From assembly GCA_030754475.1 (NCBI GenBank), contig JASMAE010000290.1, forward strand, positions 1 through 14,224: a stretch of 14,224 nucleotides of DNA, read 5' to 3'. Positions 1 to 6,968 of the stretch are shown in pieces. Below the pieces are notes generated by a model. It searched no databases. It worked only from the letters and a program-made list of their open reading frames with translations, and was not told the DNA's origin. A program made the position numbers and the translations under genes. The stretch comes from Rhodospirillales bacterium. Lineage in GTDB: Bacteria; Pseudomonadota; Alphaproteobacteria; Rhodospirillales; JASLLV01. Position 1 is the stretch's first letter, and the number at the start of each line of letters is the position of its first letter.

Positions 1-11
1 ATTCAGACGCC

Positions 12-40
12 TGATTGGGGCCGCATCGCGGTTCCAATCA
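12..40. other. Strong hairpin upstream of psd
   Basis: Bases 12-24 can pair with 28-40 around a 3-base loop (ATC). The outer arms are GATTGG and CCAATC, the inner arms are CCGC and GCGG, and two G·T wobbles join them, giving a 13-bp stem. No T-run follows on the plus strand, so a classical intrinsic terminator for an upstream gene is not clear. The right arm overlaps the only promoter-like -35 I can propose for psd. The pairing is seen directly; its role is unknown. Confidence 0.5.
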
Positions 41-60
41 ATGGCGATCCGCTCTAGGAT
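32..60 (+). promoter_or_regulatory. Weak candidate promoter for psd-pssA
   Basis: TTCCAA (32-37) and TAGGAT (55-60) are separated by 17 bases and match the sigma70 consensus at 3/6 and 4/6 positions. Transcription would begin near base 67, shortly before the GTG at 84. This is a weak match. The operon may instead be read from a promoter left of the window. Confidence 0.2.
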
Positions 61-83
61 ACCCAGGCACATCGTCGAGGGCG

Positions 84-806
84 GTGGCCTTTGGGAGCAG
101 CGAAATCTTGTTGGGTCGCATCTTTCCCCCGATCAATCGCGCGGGCTGGCCGTTCGTCGGGTTGCTGGTCCTGGCGACGCTTGGACTGGCGGCCGTCAAC
201 GGCCACCTCGTCTGGCTCGGCGCATTGTTGTCGGCTTGGTGCGCGTATTTCTTTCGCGATCCCGACCGCGTGACGCCGACCCGCGAGGACTTGATCGTGA
301 GCCCCGCCGACGGCGTGGTCCAGGCCATCGAGCGATCGCCGCCTCCCGACGAGCTTGCACTGAACGACGCTCCACGGTCGCGGGTCTCGATCTTCATGAA
401 CGTCTTCGACGTTCACGTAAACCGGATGCCGTGCGACGGTGTCGTTACCGCGCTCAAGTACACGCCGGGGCGCTTCTTCAACGCGTCACTCGACAAGGCC
501 AGCGCCCTCAACGAACGCAACGGCTTCCGCGTGACGGCGCCGGACGGATGGGACGTGGCGTGCGTCCAGATCGCGGGATTGATTGCGAGGCGCATCCGCT
601 GCGCGCTCAAGATCGGCCAAAGCGTTCGCGCCGGAGAGCGATTCGGTCTGATCCGGTTCGGAAGCCGCGTGGACATTTACCTTCCCGAAGGCGTCGCGCC
701 GCTGGTCTCCGTCGGCCAGCGGACGGTGGCCGGGGAGACCGTCGTCGCCGACGTTCGCGCGCAGGAATCGGCGCGCGGCGGAGAGGTGCGGGCCGGCTCG
801 ACATGA
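84..806 (+). CDS. psd: Phosphatidylserine decarboxylase proenzyme
   Basis: The enzyme decarboxylates phosphatidylserine to phosphatidylethanolamine at the inner membrane. It is the short Psd type (about 240 residues from this start). An N-terminal hydrophobic stretch follows PINRAGWPF and leads into CAYFFRDPDR, which is conserved in the family. The SPADG motif carries the Asp, and DVHVNR carries the His, of the self-cleavage triad. RFGSRVDIYLP holds the Gly-Ser bond (Ser codon at 663-665) where the proenzyme splits, the Ser becoming the pyruvoyl group. The reading frame is open back to base 15, but homologues begin about 7-15 residues before PINRAGWPF. I chose GTG 84; TTG 108 or 111, with GGGAG upstream at 93-97, are serious alternatives. 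The stop overlaps the pssA start by 4 bases (ATGA), so translation is probably coupled. Identity is secure; the start is not. Confidence 0.93.
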   Translation: MAFGSSEILLGRIFPPINRAGWPFVGLLVLATLGLAAVNGHLVWLGALLSAWCAYFFRDPDRVTPTREDLIVSPADGVVQAIERSPPPDELALNDAPRSRVSIFMNVFDVHVNRMPCDGVVTALKYTPGRFFNASLDKASALNERNGFRVTAPDGWDVACVQIAGLIARRIRCALKIGQSVRAGERFGLIRFGSRVDIYLPEGVAPLVSVGQRTVAGETVVADVRAQESARGGEVRAGST

Positions 807-1615
807 TGATTCACCCCCGCCGGGAACGGCTGAGGGGACTGCCGTTCAACCGCATGATTCCCAACATCCTGACGCTGCTGGCGTTGTGCGCGGGCCTCTC
901 GGCGCTGCGGTTCGGGCTTCAGGAGCGCTGGGAGCACGCTGTCCTCGCGGTCCTCGTGGCGGCGATCCTCGACGGGCTCGACGGGCGCATCGCGCGCATC
1001 CTCAAGGGAGCCAGCAAGTTCGGCGCCGAACTGGATTCGCTGTCGGATTTCATCTGCTTCGGGGTGGCGCCGCCGGTGCTGCTTTATCTATGGACGATGC
1101 GGGTCTTCGACAGGATCGGGTGGGTCCTGGTGCTGCTGTTCAGCGTTTGCTGCGCACTCCGGTTGGCCCGGTTCAACACCCACCTCGACGAGCCCGACCA
1201 GCCCGCGTGGACGGTGAATTACTTCTCCGGCGTTCCTTCGCCCATGGGCGCCGGTCTCGTGCTCGCGCCCATGATTCTGTCGTTCGAATTCGGAACGGAC
1301 GCCTTCAAGAACCCGTTCGTCGTCTCGGCCGCGATCATCACCATTTCGGCGCTTCTCGTCAGCCCGATCCCCACGTACTCGTTCAAAAAGGTGCGCGTGC
1401 CGCATCATTGGGTGCTGCCGGTGATGCTTCTGGTCGGGCTGTTCGCGGCGGCGCTGGTGAGCGCGCCGTGGTCGACGCTGTCGGTCGTGCTCTCGGTCTA
1501 CGTCGTCACCATTCCGTTCAGCATCCGATCCTATCGGCGGCAAAAGCGAATCGGACTCGCCGCGTCGCCGATCGCGGCTACCGAAAAGAAGGACCCCGCG
1601 GCGACCCAACCCTGA
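803..1615 (+). CDS. pssA: CDP-diacylglycerol-serine O-phosphatidyltransferase
   Basis: PssA makes phosphatidylserine from CDP-diacylglycerol and L-serine in the inner membrane and supplies the substrate of Psd encoded just upstream. The 270-residue protein has the complete CDP-alcohol phosphatidyltransferase signature D57-x2-D60-G61-x2-A64-R65-x8-G74-x3-D78-x3-D82, directly after a hydrophobic segment (about 18-56). Several further hydrophobic segments follow up to about residue 250, then a basic hydrophilic tail (SYRRQKRIG onward). This is the integral-membrane PssA type, unlike the phospholipase D-like E. coli enzyme. The ATG at 803 lies inside the psd stop (ATGA overlap); the next codon, ATG 806, is an equivalent start. 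No separate promoter is apparent between the genes, so co-transcription with psd is the simplest reading. Confidence 0.95.
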   Translation: MMIHPRRERLRGLPFNRMIPNILTLLALCAGLSALRFGLQERWEHAVLAVLVAAILDGLDGRIARILKGASKFGAELDSLSDFICFGVAPPVLLYLWTMRVFDRIGWVLVLLFSVCCALRLARFNTHLDEPDQPAWTVNYFSGVPSPMGAGLVLAPMILSFEFGTDAFKNPFVVSAAIITISALLVSPIPTYSFKKVRVPHHWVLPVMLLVGLFAAALVSAPWSTLSVVLSVYVVTIPFSIRSYRRQKRIGLAASPIAATEKKDPAATQP

Positions 1616-1731
1616 GAGTGAGCACACTCCGACCAGATTGAACCATATGAGCGGAGGCCTTTTGCGCCGTGTCCGCAAACGCGATGATTGGGCCCGCCCG
1701 CCGAGGGCAACCGCCACCCCCCTAGATCGTC

Positions 1732-1747
1732 ATCCACTCAAGTGGAT
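1732..1747. repeat. 16-bp palindrome, ATCCACT-CA-AGTGGAT
   Basis: Perfect 7-base arms (1732-1738 and 1741-1747) flank a CA centre. As RNA it would form a 6-bp stem with a UCAA tetraloop. It lies in the converging gap between pssA and the RND gene, 5 bases before a longer hairpin. It could be a protein-binding palindrome or part of a terminator; the sequence does not decide. Confidence 0.5.
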
Positions 1748-1752
1748 TCGCA

Positions 1753-1822
1753 CCGGCCCGCACCCTCGTCCGGCCGCCCCAAGCGTACCATTGCGTACGC
1801 GACCGGGCGGGGTGCGGGCTGG
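1753..1822. terminator. Long nested hairpin between convergent genes
   Basis: Outer arms of 12 bases (1753-1764 and 1811-1822, one G·T wobble) enclose CCGCCC (1774-1779) paired with GGGCGG (1805-1810). An inner GCGTAC/GTACGC stem (1783-1788 and 1795-1800) has a 6-base loop. The structure sits between the ends of pssA and the RND gene, the place for a bidirectional terminator. No T-run follows on either strand, so a structured RNA or a dispersed repeat is also possible. Confidence 0.4.
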
Positions 1823-1845
1823 AGCCTACCAAAGGGGATCGTGCG

Positions 1846-4800
1846 CTAGTCGCCGGCGTGCGCGTCTACGCGCAGCGGCGAGCGCGCTTGATTCCGGCGC
1901 CGTCGCCATGCACCCAAGTTCCCGCGCAGCATCAAGGCGCTCGGCGTCACCACGAGCGTAAGCAAGGTGGCGAAGCCGAGGCCGAAGACGATCGCCGCCG
2001 AGAGCTGGTGCCACCACTGCGAGGATGGCGCTCCGACGAGGACCTCGCGGGTTACGAAGTTGATGTTGACGCCGAGGACCATGGGCATGAGGCCGAGGAT
2101 CGTCGTCACGGTCGTCAACAACACCGGGCGCATGCGCTGGGCGCCGGTTCGCAAGATCGCCTCGCGGACGTTTCCGGTCTTCTCCATTAGGCGATCGAAG
2201 GTGTCGATGAGCACGATGTTGTTGTTGACGACGATGCCGGCGAGGGCAATGACACCGATGCCGCTCATCACGATGCCGAAGGGCTGGCCTATCACCAAAA
2301 GCCCGATCATGACGCCGATCGTGGACATGACCACGGCGGAGAGGATCAGGAAGGCCGAATAGAAGCTGTTGAACTGGGTCACCAGGATGATCGCCATGAT
2401 GCTCAGCGCCACGGCGAAAGCCTTGAGCAGGAACGCCTCGGCCTTCTTTTGCTCCTCATCCTCACCCTTGAACGTCACATCGATGCGGGAGTCCAGGTTC
2501 GCCGACGGAAGCCACGCCTGAATCTCGCGAACCTTGTCGTCGGCAAGAACGCCCTCGGCAACATCGGCCTTGACCGTCATGACCCGTTTGCCGTCGACGC
2601 GCCGGATGGTGCCGACCCGCGGCCGCGGCGTGCGCGAGACGAAGTTGGCGATCGGTACGAGCCCTTCGTTCGTCTTCAACCGGATGTGGTCGAGCTGTTC
2701 GATGTTGCGGTACGCGCTTGGGTAGCGGACGCGGATTTCCACCTCGTCATCACTCGATTCGGGACGGTACTCGCCGAGCTTTATGCCGGTGGTCACGAGG
2801 CGCACGGCGTGTCCGATGCCGGCGACATCGGCGCCGAACTTCGCGGCCTGCGCGCGATCCACCCTCATTTCCCAATCGATTCCCGGAAGAGGGCGCGAAT
2901 CCTCGACGTTAATGAGAGCGTCGATCCCCATCAGTCCCGCCAATATGGTCTCCACCGCCGCAGGCAAGAGATCCGGATACCGCGAACTGAGTTCGAGCTG
3001 GATTGGCTTTCCCACCGGTGGCCCTTGTTCCTGCTTGCGCACGTCCACGTAGATCCCGGCGAGGTCGGCGGTGCGGTCCTTGATCTCGGCCATGATCTCG
3101 CGCGCCGGACGCCGCGAGCGCCAGTCGGCGAGCTCCAGGGAGATGCTGCCGATGATGTCCGCGGCCTCCTGCGAGTTCTCGGGCGTGCCGGTCCGCGCAT
3201 AGACGCTGTCGAACCCCGATACCTCGAGCACGCGCCGCTCGACTTCGCGCATGATCCCGTCCTTCTCGAGAACCGACAGGTTGCCGCGCGCCCGAACTTG
3301 AACCTTCGCGAAGTCGGGTTCCACGTCGGGAAAGAACTCGATGCCGTTGCCCTGGGCGGCGTAGAACCACTGCACCCCGACGAGCAACGCCAAGGCCAGC
3401 GTCACCACCTTTGCGGGATGGCGCAGCAAGAAGCCGAGCCCGCGCACATAGGCGCCCGTCGCGCCGCCGAGATCGCCGAGCGCGCCGCTCTCAGCCGCGG
3501 CGAGCGCCCGCATGGCCTCCGGATCCGTGGTCCCCGGTCGCCCGATCTGCGCGCCCAAGGTGGGAATGAAGATGAGCGCCATCAAGAGCGAGGCGCTCAA
3601 CGTCGCCAGCAAGGTGATGGGCAGGAACACCATGAACTCGCCGACGACGCCGGGCCAAAACAGCAACGGCATGAACGCGGCCAAAGTCGTCGCGGTCGAC
3701 GCCGTGATGGGCCAAGCCATGCGTTTGGCGGCCAGCGCGTAGGCGGTCCCTCGGGGCTCGCCTTCGCACATCTTGCGGTCGGCGTACTCGGTAACCACGA
3801 TCGCGCCATCCACCAACATCCCGACCGCGAGGATCAGGGAGAACAGGACGACGATGTTGATCGTCAGCCCCAGCACCGCCAGCACCAGGATACCGGTCAG
3901 AAAGGAGCCGGGGATGGCGACGCCCACCAAGCCGCCGGTGCGCCAGCCGAGCGCCGCGACCACCACGATCATCACCAGCAGCACGGCGCTGATCACGTTG
4001 TTCTTGAGATCGCCCAGCACGATGCGGACGTCGTCGGACTTGTCCTGGGAAAAGGTCACGGCGACCGTCTGGCGCAAGGGTTCCGGCCAGGCTGCGCGTT
4101 CGGCCTCGACGACGGCGCGGACACGCTCGATGGTTTCGATGATGTTCTCGCCCGCGCGCTTCGAGACCTCGAGCGCCACGGCTGGGCGGCCTTCGGCGCG
4201 CGCGAACCCTTGCGCGTCCTTGAACGCGCTGCGAACCTCGGCGATGTCGCGAACGGTGACCACGGCGTCGCCCCGGACCACGAGCGGCATGTCCAGGATG
4301 TCCTCGACCGCCTCGAACAACCCCGGGACCTTGATCGAGAACCGGCCCCGGCCGGTATCCTGGGTTCCCGCCGCGACGACCAAGTTGCTGTTGCGGACGG
4401 CGGCGATGGCCTCGTTGGCTGCAAGGCCGTAGCTCTCGATTCGGATCGGATCGACGATCACCTCCACCAGATCCTCGCGATCGCCGGCGATCTCGGCCGC
4501 GAGAACGCTGGAGATACCCTCGACGGCATCCCTGAGCTCGCGCGCGAGCCGCAAGAGCGTCCGTTCCGGGACCTCGCCCGACAGAATTACGACGAGGACC
4601 GGGAACAGAGAGATGTTGACCTCGTGCACCGTCGGTTCGTCCGCCCCGTCCGGAAGATCGGGCTTTACGAAGTCGACCTTTTCGCGCACGTCGTCCATGG
4701 CGGCGTCGGCGTCGAACCCCGCCTCGAACTCGAGGACGACGCTTCCGCCGCCTTCGTAGCCCGACGAGCGCATTTCCTTGACGCCCTCGATCACCCGCAA

Positions 4801-5013
4801 CTCTTCTTCCATGGGCCGGATCAAGAGCCGTTCGGAGTCCTCGGGCGAGATGCCATCGAAGTTCAGGCGCACGTAGATGATGGGAATGCTGATGTCGGGA
4901 TCCGATTCCTTGGGAATCTCGATGTAGGCCACGGTCCCGCTGACCAGAACGAGCAAAAGCGTAGCGATGATCGTTCGCGAACGGCCTAACGCGGAATCGA
5001 TCAAGGAATTCAC
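1846..5013 (-). CDS. RND-family efflux pump, inner-membrane permease
   Basis: This is the proton-driven inner-membrane subunit of a tripartite efflux pump (HAE1/AcrB-like superfamily, 1055 residues, normal length). The layout is a transmembrane helix at about 12-30, a periplasmic porter domain (about 31-335), a block of helices (about 336-490), a helix near 533-553, a second porter domain, and a final helix block (about 863-1030). In transmembrane helix 4 the motif GMLVDGAIVV keeps one Asp (D402, equivalent to AcrB D407), but Gly replaces the second Asp. In helix 10, VVNNNIVLID places N930 where AcrB has the essential Lys940. R962, in RMRPVLLTT, matches AcrB R971. Translation starts at a GTG overlapping the stop of the membrane fusion gene (GTGA), indicating coupling. 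The substrate cannot be told from sequence. No TolC-type outer-membrane gene is present in the window. Confidence 0.94.
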   Translation of the reverse strand: MNSLIDSALGRSRTIIATLLLVLVSGTVAYIEIPKESDPDISIPIIYVRLNFDGISPEDSERLLIRPMEEELRVIEGVKEMRSSGYEGGGSVVLEFEAGFDADAAMDDVREKVDFVKPDLPDGADEPTVHEVNISLFPVLVVILSGEVPERTLLRLARELRDAVEGISSVLAAEIAGDREDLVEVIVDPIRIESYGLAANEAIAAVRNSNLVVAAGTQDTGRGRFSIKVPGLFEAVEDILDMPLVVRGDAVVTVRDIAEVRSAFKDAQGFARAEGRPAVALEVSKRAGENIIETIERVRAVVEAERAAWPEPLRQTVAVTFSQDKSDDVRIVLGDLKNNVISAVLLVMIVVVAALGWRTGGLVGVAIPGSFLTGILVLAVLGLTINIVVLFSLILAVGMLVDGAIVVTEYADRKMCEGEPRGTAYALAAKRMAWPITASTATTLAAFMPLLFWPGVVGEFMVFLPITLLATLSASLLMALIFIPTLGAQIGRPGTTDPEAMRALAAAESGALGDLGGATGAYVRGLGFLLRHPAKVVTLALALLVGVQWFYAAQGNGIEFFPDVEPDFAKVQVRARGNLSVLEKDGIMREVERRVLEVSGFDSVYARTGTPENSQEAADIIGSISLELADWRSRRPAREIMAEIKDRTADLAGIYVDVRKQEQGPPVGKPIQLELSSRYPDLLPAAVETILAGLMGIDALINVEDSRPLPGIDWEMRVDRAQAAKFGADVAGIGHAVRLVTTGIKLGEYRPESSDDEVEIRVRYPSAYRNIEQLDHIRLKTNEGLVPIANFVSRTPRPRVGTIRRVDGKRVMTVKADVAEGVLADDKVREIQAWLPSANLDSRIDVTFKGEDEEQKKAEAFLLKAFAVALSIMAIILVTQFNSFYSAFLILSAVVMSTIGVMIGLLVIGQPFGIVMSGIGVIALAGIVVNNNIVLIDTFDRLMEKTGNVREAILRTGAQRMRPVLLTTVTTILGLMPMVLGVNINFVTREVLVGAPSSQWWHQLSAAIVFGLGFATLLTLVVTPSALMLRGNLGAWRRRRNQARSPLRVDAHAGD

Positions 5014-6146
5014 GATTCCGCCCCACGTCCTTCGGGCGAGCGAACCGCATCATCGCCACCGCTCCCAGCCCCGGGCGGGGACGTCTCCTCGAAGCGTGGC
5101 CGGACGATTTGACCGGCGCGGACGAATTCGTGCCCCACGGTCACCACGTCGACGCGTTCGGGGAGACCCGCCAACCAGACGCCGTCCGGGGTGTCGACGA
5201 CGATGTCGACCGGGTGGAAGACGATCTTGTCGTCTGGTCCCACGATCTTGATTCCGAGAACGCCGTCCTCGGAAAGAGTCAGCACCGCCGGCGAGACCCG
5301 GTGCGCGCGCACGCGTCCGGTAGTGAGCCACAACTCGGCCGTCAAGCCTTCGCCGATCACGAGCGCCGGGTTGTCCACCGCCACCTCGACGCGAAACGTC
5401 CGGGTCGGCGCCGCCCCGACCCGCGCGACGAAGCGAACCGCTCCGGCCACCTCTTGTCCGGTGACCAGCCGCGCGCTTGCCGGCGATTCCGTTTTTACGA
5501 GGCCGACCTCGCGTTCGGAGACCTCGGCGACGATCAGGATGGGGTCGAGATCGACGATCCGGGCGACCCCGTCACCGACGCCCAGATAATCGCCGATCTC
5601 CACCGCCAAATCCTCGAGAATCCCGTCGAACGGCACGCGAATCACCGTGTGCTCGATGTCGTTGCGAATTGCTGCCAGCGCCGCGTTCGCCGCTTCGAGC
5701 TGCGAGCGGGCTTCGGCCAATTGGACGCGGGAGCGAAACTCTTTTTCCGACAGCTTTTGGGCGGCGTCGTAGGCGAGTGTGTAATGGGCGAGGCGCGCTT
5801 CCGCCTCGGCGAGGCGTGCCTTGCGATCCTCCGTGGCGATTCGGACGATGACGTCGCCTCTTTTGACCCGGTCCCCCTTCGCGGCGCCGAGCGTCGTCAC
5901 GCGCCCGGCGGTCTCGGCCCGGACCAGCACCGCCCGGTCGGCTTCCGTGCTGGCGAACAACACGATCTCCTTGACGCGCTCGCGCGCGACCGAGGTCTTC
6001 ACCTGAACCTCGAAGACGGATGGGGTCGCGCTCGCCTTCACCACCGATGGGGGCGGGCGCACCTCGGAACCGCCGAACTGGCCCGACATGATCCAACCGG
6101 CAACGCCCAAGGCGAGCGTCCCAGCGACAAGGAACGAGCGTTTCAT
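5010..6146 (-). CDS. RND efflux periplasmic adaptor (membrane fusion protein)
   Basis: The HlyD/AcrA-type adaptor links the RND pump encoded just downstream to an outer-membrane channel. Residues 5-21 form an N-terminal membrane anchor or uncleaved signal; there is no lipobox Cys. Barrel and lipoyl-like halves lie at about 70-105 (RAETAGRVTTLGAAKGDRVKRG) and 165-200 (TVIRVPFDGILEDLAVEIGDYL). They flank an Ala/Glu-rich alpha-hairpin (about 106-160), which is short, as in many proteobacterial adaptors. A beta-barrel follows (200-270), and then a membrane-proximal domain and a polar Gly/Glu-rich tail. At 378 residues the length is typical. The ATG overlaps the padR stop by 4 bases (ATGA), and its own stop overlaps the RND start by 4 bases, so all three genes form one coupled operon. 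Confidence 0.92.
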   Translation of the reverse strand: MKRSFLVAGTLALGVAGWIMSGQFGGSEVRPPPSVVKASATPSVFEVQVKTSVARERVKEIVLFASTEADRAVLVRAETAGRVTTLGAAKGDRVKRGDVIVRIATEDRKARLAEAEARLAHYTLAYDAAQKLSEKEFRSRVQLAEARSQLEAANAALAAIRNDIEHTVIRVPFDGILEDLAVEIGDYLGVGDGVARIVDLDPILIVAEVSEREVGLVKTESPASARLVTGQEVAGAVRFVARVGAAPTRTFRVEVAVDNPALVIGEGLTAELWLTTGRVRAHRVSPAVLTLSEDGVLGIKIVGPDDKIVFHPVDIVVDTPDGVWLAGLPERVDVVTVGHEFVRAGQIVRPRFEETSPPGAGSGGDDAVRSPEGRGAES

Positions 6147-6694
6147 TTGTCAGTGCCCGTCTTGCGCCCGGGCGCTTCGCCTCGCTCATCGAGGAGAAGC
6201 GATCGGTTCGACTCCAAGTATTTGACGGCCGCTTCGTAGAAGGCTAGGCCGAAACCGCGGGCAAAGAGTCGGCCCGGCGAGATGCCCGCCGAATCGACTC
6301 CGCGGATCTGTTCGACGTAGTGTCGGTAATGGGCGAGATACGCATCGTAGACGGCGCCGAGATGCTCCTCTTCCATGAGGTCGGCGAAGAACAGCATGAA
6401 CACGAACTCGGAACGGATCTTGTCCGGCGCCGGCCATTTGGTAAGCGATTGGCGGAACGCGGTCCGCCCCTTCTCGGTGATGGCGTAGACTTTCTTCGCG
6501 GGCCGCCGGTCGGCCGCCACCTCGGTATAGCTAACGCAACCGTCCTCGTGGAGGCTGCCCAGGGCCGGATAGATGGAGCCGAAGCCCGCCTGGTGGAAAT
6601 GGGCGAACGGACCCTCCTCGAACATCTTCTTGATCTTGTAACCGCTGGCGTCGCCGAGGTTGAGCACGCCGAGGCATAGCGTTCGAACGTCCAT
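6143..6694 (-). CDS. PadR-family transcriptional regulator
   Basis: This 183-residue DNA-binding regulator belongs to the PadR family, typically ligand-responsive repressors. The N-terminal winged helix (about 5-85) shows the family pattern: LCLGVL, SGYKIKKMFEE, then the recognition region GFGSIYPALGSLHEDGCV, and the wing residues KKVYAITEKGR. The C-terminal half (about 95-165, FVFMLFFADLMEEEHL to YYVEQ-like helices and FGLAFYEAAVKYLES) resembles the dimerising Vir_act_alpha_C domain, placing it with the longer PadR subgroup. It is the first gene of the efflux operon and overlaps the adaptor gene by 4 bases. The likely job, inferred from context, is to repress its own operon until a pump substrate binds. 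The ATG at 6694 is preceded by GGGGAG about 10 bases upstream. Confidence 0.92.
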   Translation of the reverse strand: MDVRTLCLGVLNLGDASGYKIKKMFEEGPFAHFHQAGFGSIYPALGSLHEDGCVSYTEVAADRRPAKKVYAITEKGRTAFRQSLTKWPAPDKIRSEFVFMLFFADLMEEEHLGAVYDAYLAHYRHYVEQIRGVDSAGISPGRLFARGFGLAFYEAAVKYLESNRSLLLDERGEAPGRKTGTDK

Positions 6695-6780
6695 TTGCTC
6701 AATGCTCCCCGCAGTCAGTTCATCCGCGCCCCGAGGGGCCTGATATGGCCCGCCGCGACGTCACTTACCTATCGCTCCGG

Positions 6781-6799
6781 TATATTACGCCATGATATA
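6781..6799. promoter_or_regulatory. Candidate PadR operator (AT-rich dyad)
   Basis: TATAT (6781-6785) and ATATA (6795-6799) form an imperfect dyad centred on base 6790. Inner pairs at 6787/6793 and 6789/6791 also match. It covers the -10 and most of the spacer of the padR promoter, so a bound protein would block RNA polymerase. PadR proteins commonly bind AT-rich inverted repeats at their own promoters. Assigning this site to PadR is inference. Confidence 0.42.
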
Positions 6800-6810
6800 T
6801 GACAGATCAA
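6782..6810 (-). promoter_or_regulatory. Sigma70-like promoter of the padR-efflux operon
   Basis: Read on the minus strand, TTGATC (6810-6805) and TAATAT (6787-6782) are separated by exactly 17 bases, one of the best promoter matches in the window. Transcription would begin near 6775, giving a leader of about 80 bases before the padR ATG at 6694. The region is strikingly AT-rich compared with its surroundings. Confidence 0.6.
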
Positions 6811-6886
6811 TAAGTGTGTACGATCGAAACCGACACCCCGAAACGCTCGCACGCCGCGAGCCGCGACGGCCGCTTGGGCGGAATTA

Positions 6887-6938
6887 CCCACAGAAAAGTT
6901 GGGGTCGAAAACGCGCGTGCGCGACGCTATGCTGTGGG
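6887..6938. repeat. Inverted repeat flanking the putative moaA promoter
   Basis: CCCACAG (6887-6893) and CTGTGGG (6932-6938) are perfect 7-base inverted copies, 45 bp apart centre to centre. Midway between them lies a second palindrome, CGCGC-GT-GCGCG (6912-6923). The repeat could act as paired protein-binding half-sites, or as the base of an RNA stem if transcription starts further upstream. Confidence 0.4.
6905..6933 (+). promoter_or_regulatory. Candidate moaA promoter
   Basis: TCGAAA (6905-6910) and TATGCT (6928-6933) are separated by 17 bases; each matches the sigma70 consensus at 4/6. Transcription would begin near 6940, about 29 bases before the moaA ATG. The spacer contains a GC palindrome. 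The match is moderate. Confidence 0.3.
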
Positions 6939-6968
6939 CACCGACAGCGCCGAAAAAAAGCGTCCGCC

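Noticed and set aside
15..83. psd starting at TTG 15
   Set aside because: The added residues are not conserved in Psd, and the TTG lies within the hairpin at 12-40 without a ribosome-binding site.
1616..1845. tRNA or known small RNA gene in the structured converging gap
   Set aside because: No cloverleaf with a TTCGAAT-type arm or CCA-like acceptor end could be drawn, and I do not recognise 6S, SRP or tmRNA signatures. It is kept only as an unexplained structured region.
2449..4989. An 846-codon open frame on the plus strand opposite the RND gene
   Set aside because: The frame lies antisense within a clearly conserved RND pump gene. Its product is a repetitive mix of Asp, His, Arg and Gly without domains, as expected when GC-rich third positions remove stop codons on the opposite strand.
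6792..6968. Extension of moaA upstream to an ATG at 6792
   Set aside because: The added 59 residues are Arg-rich, unlike any MoaA N-terminus, and would overlap the padR promoter and dyad. ATG 6969 fits the family.
6887..6968. Moco-type riboswitch upstream of moaA
   Set aside because: Only one inverted repeat and a GC palindrome are apparent, and the leader from the predicted start is only about 29 bases. I cannot match the known multi-stem architecture; a covariance search would decide.
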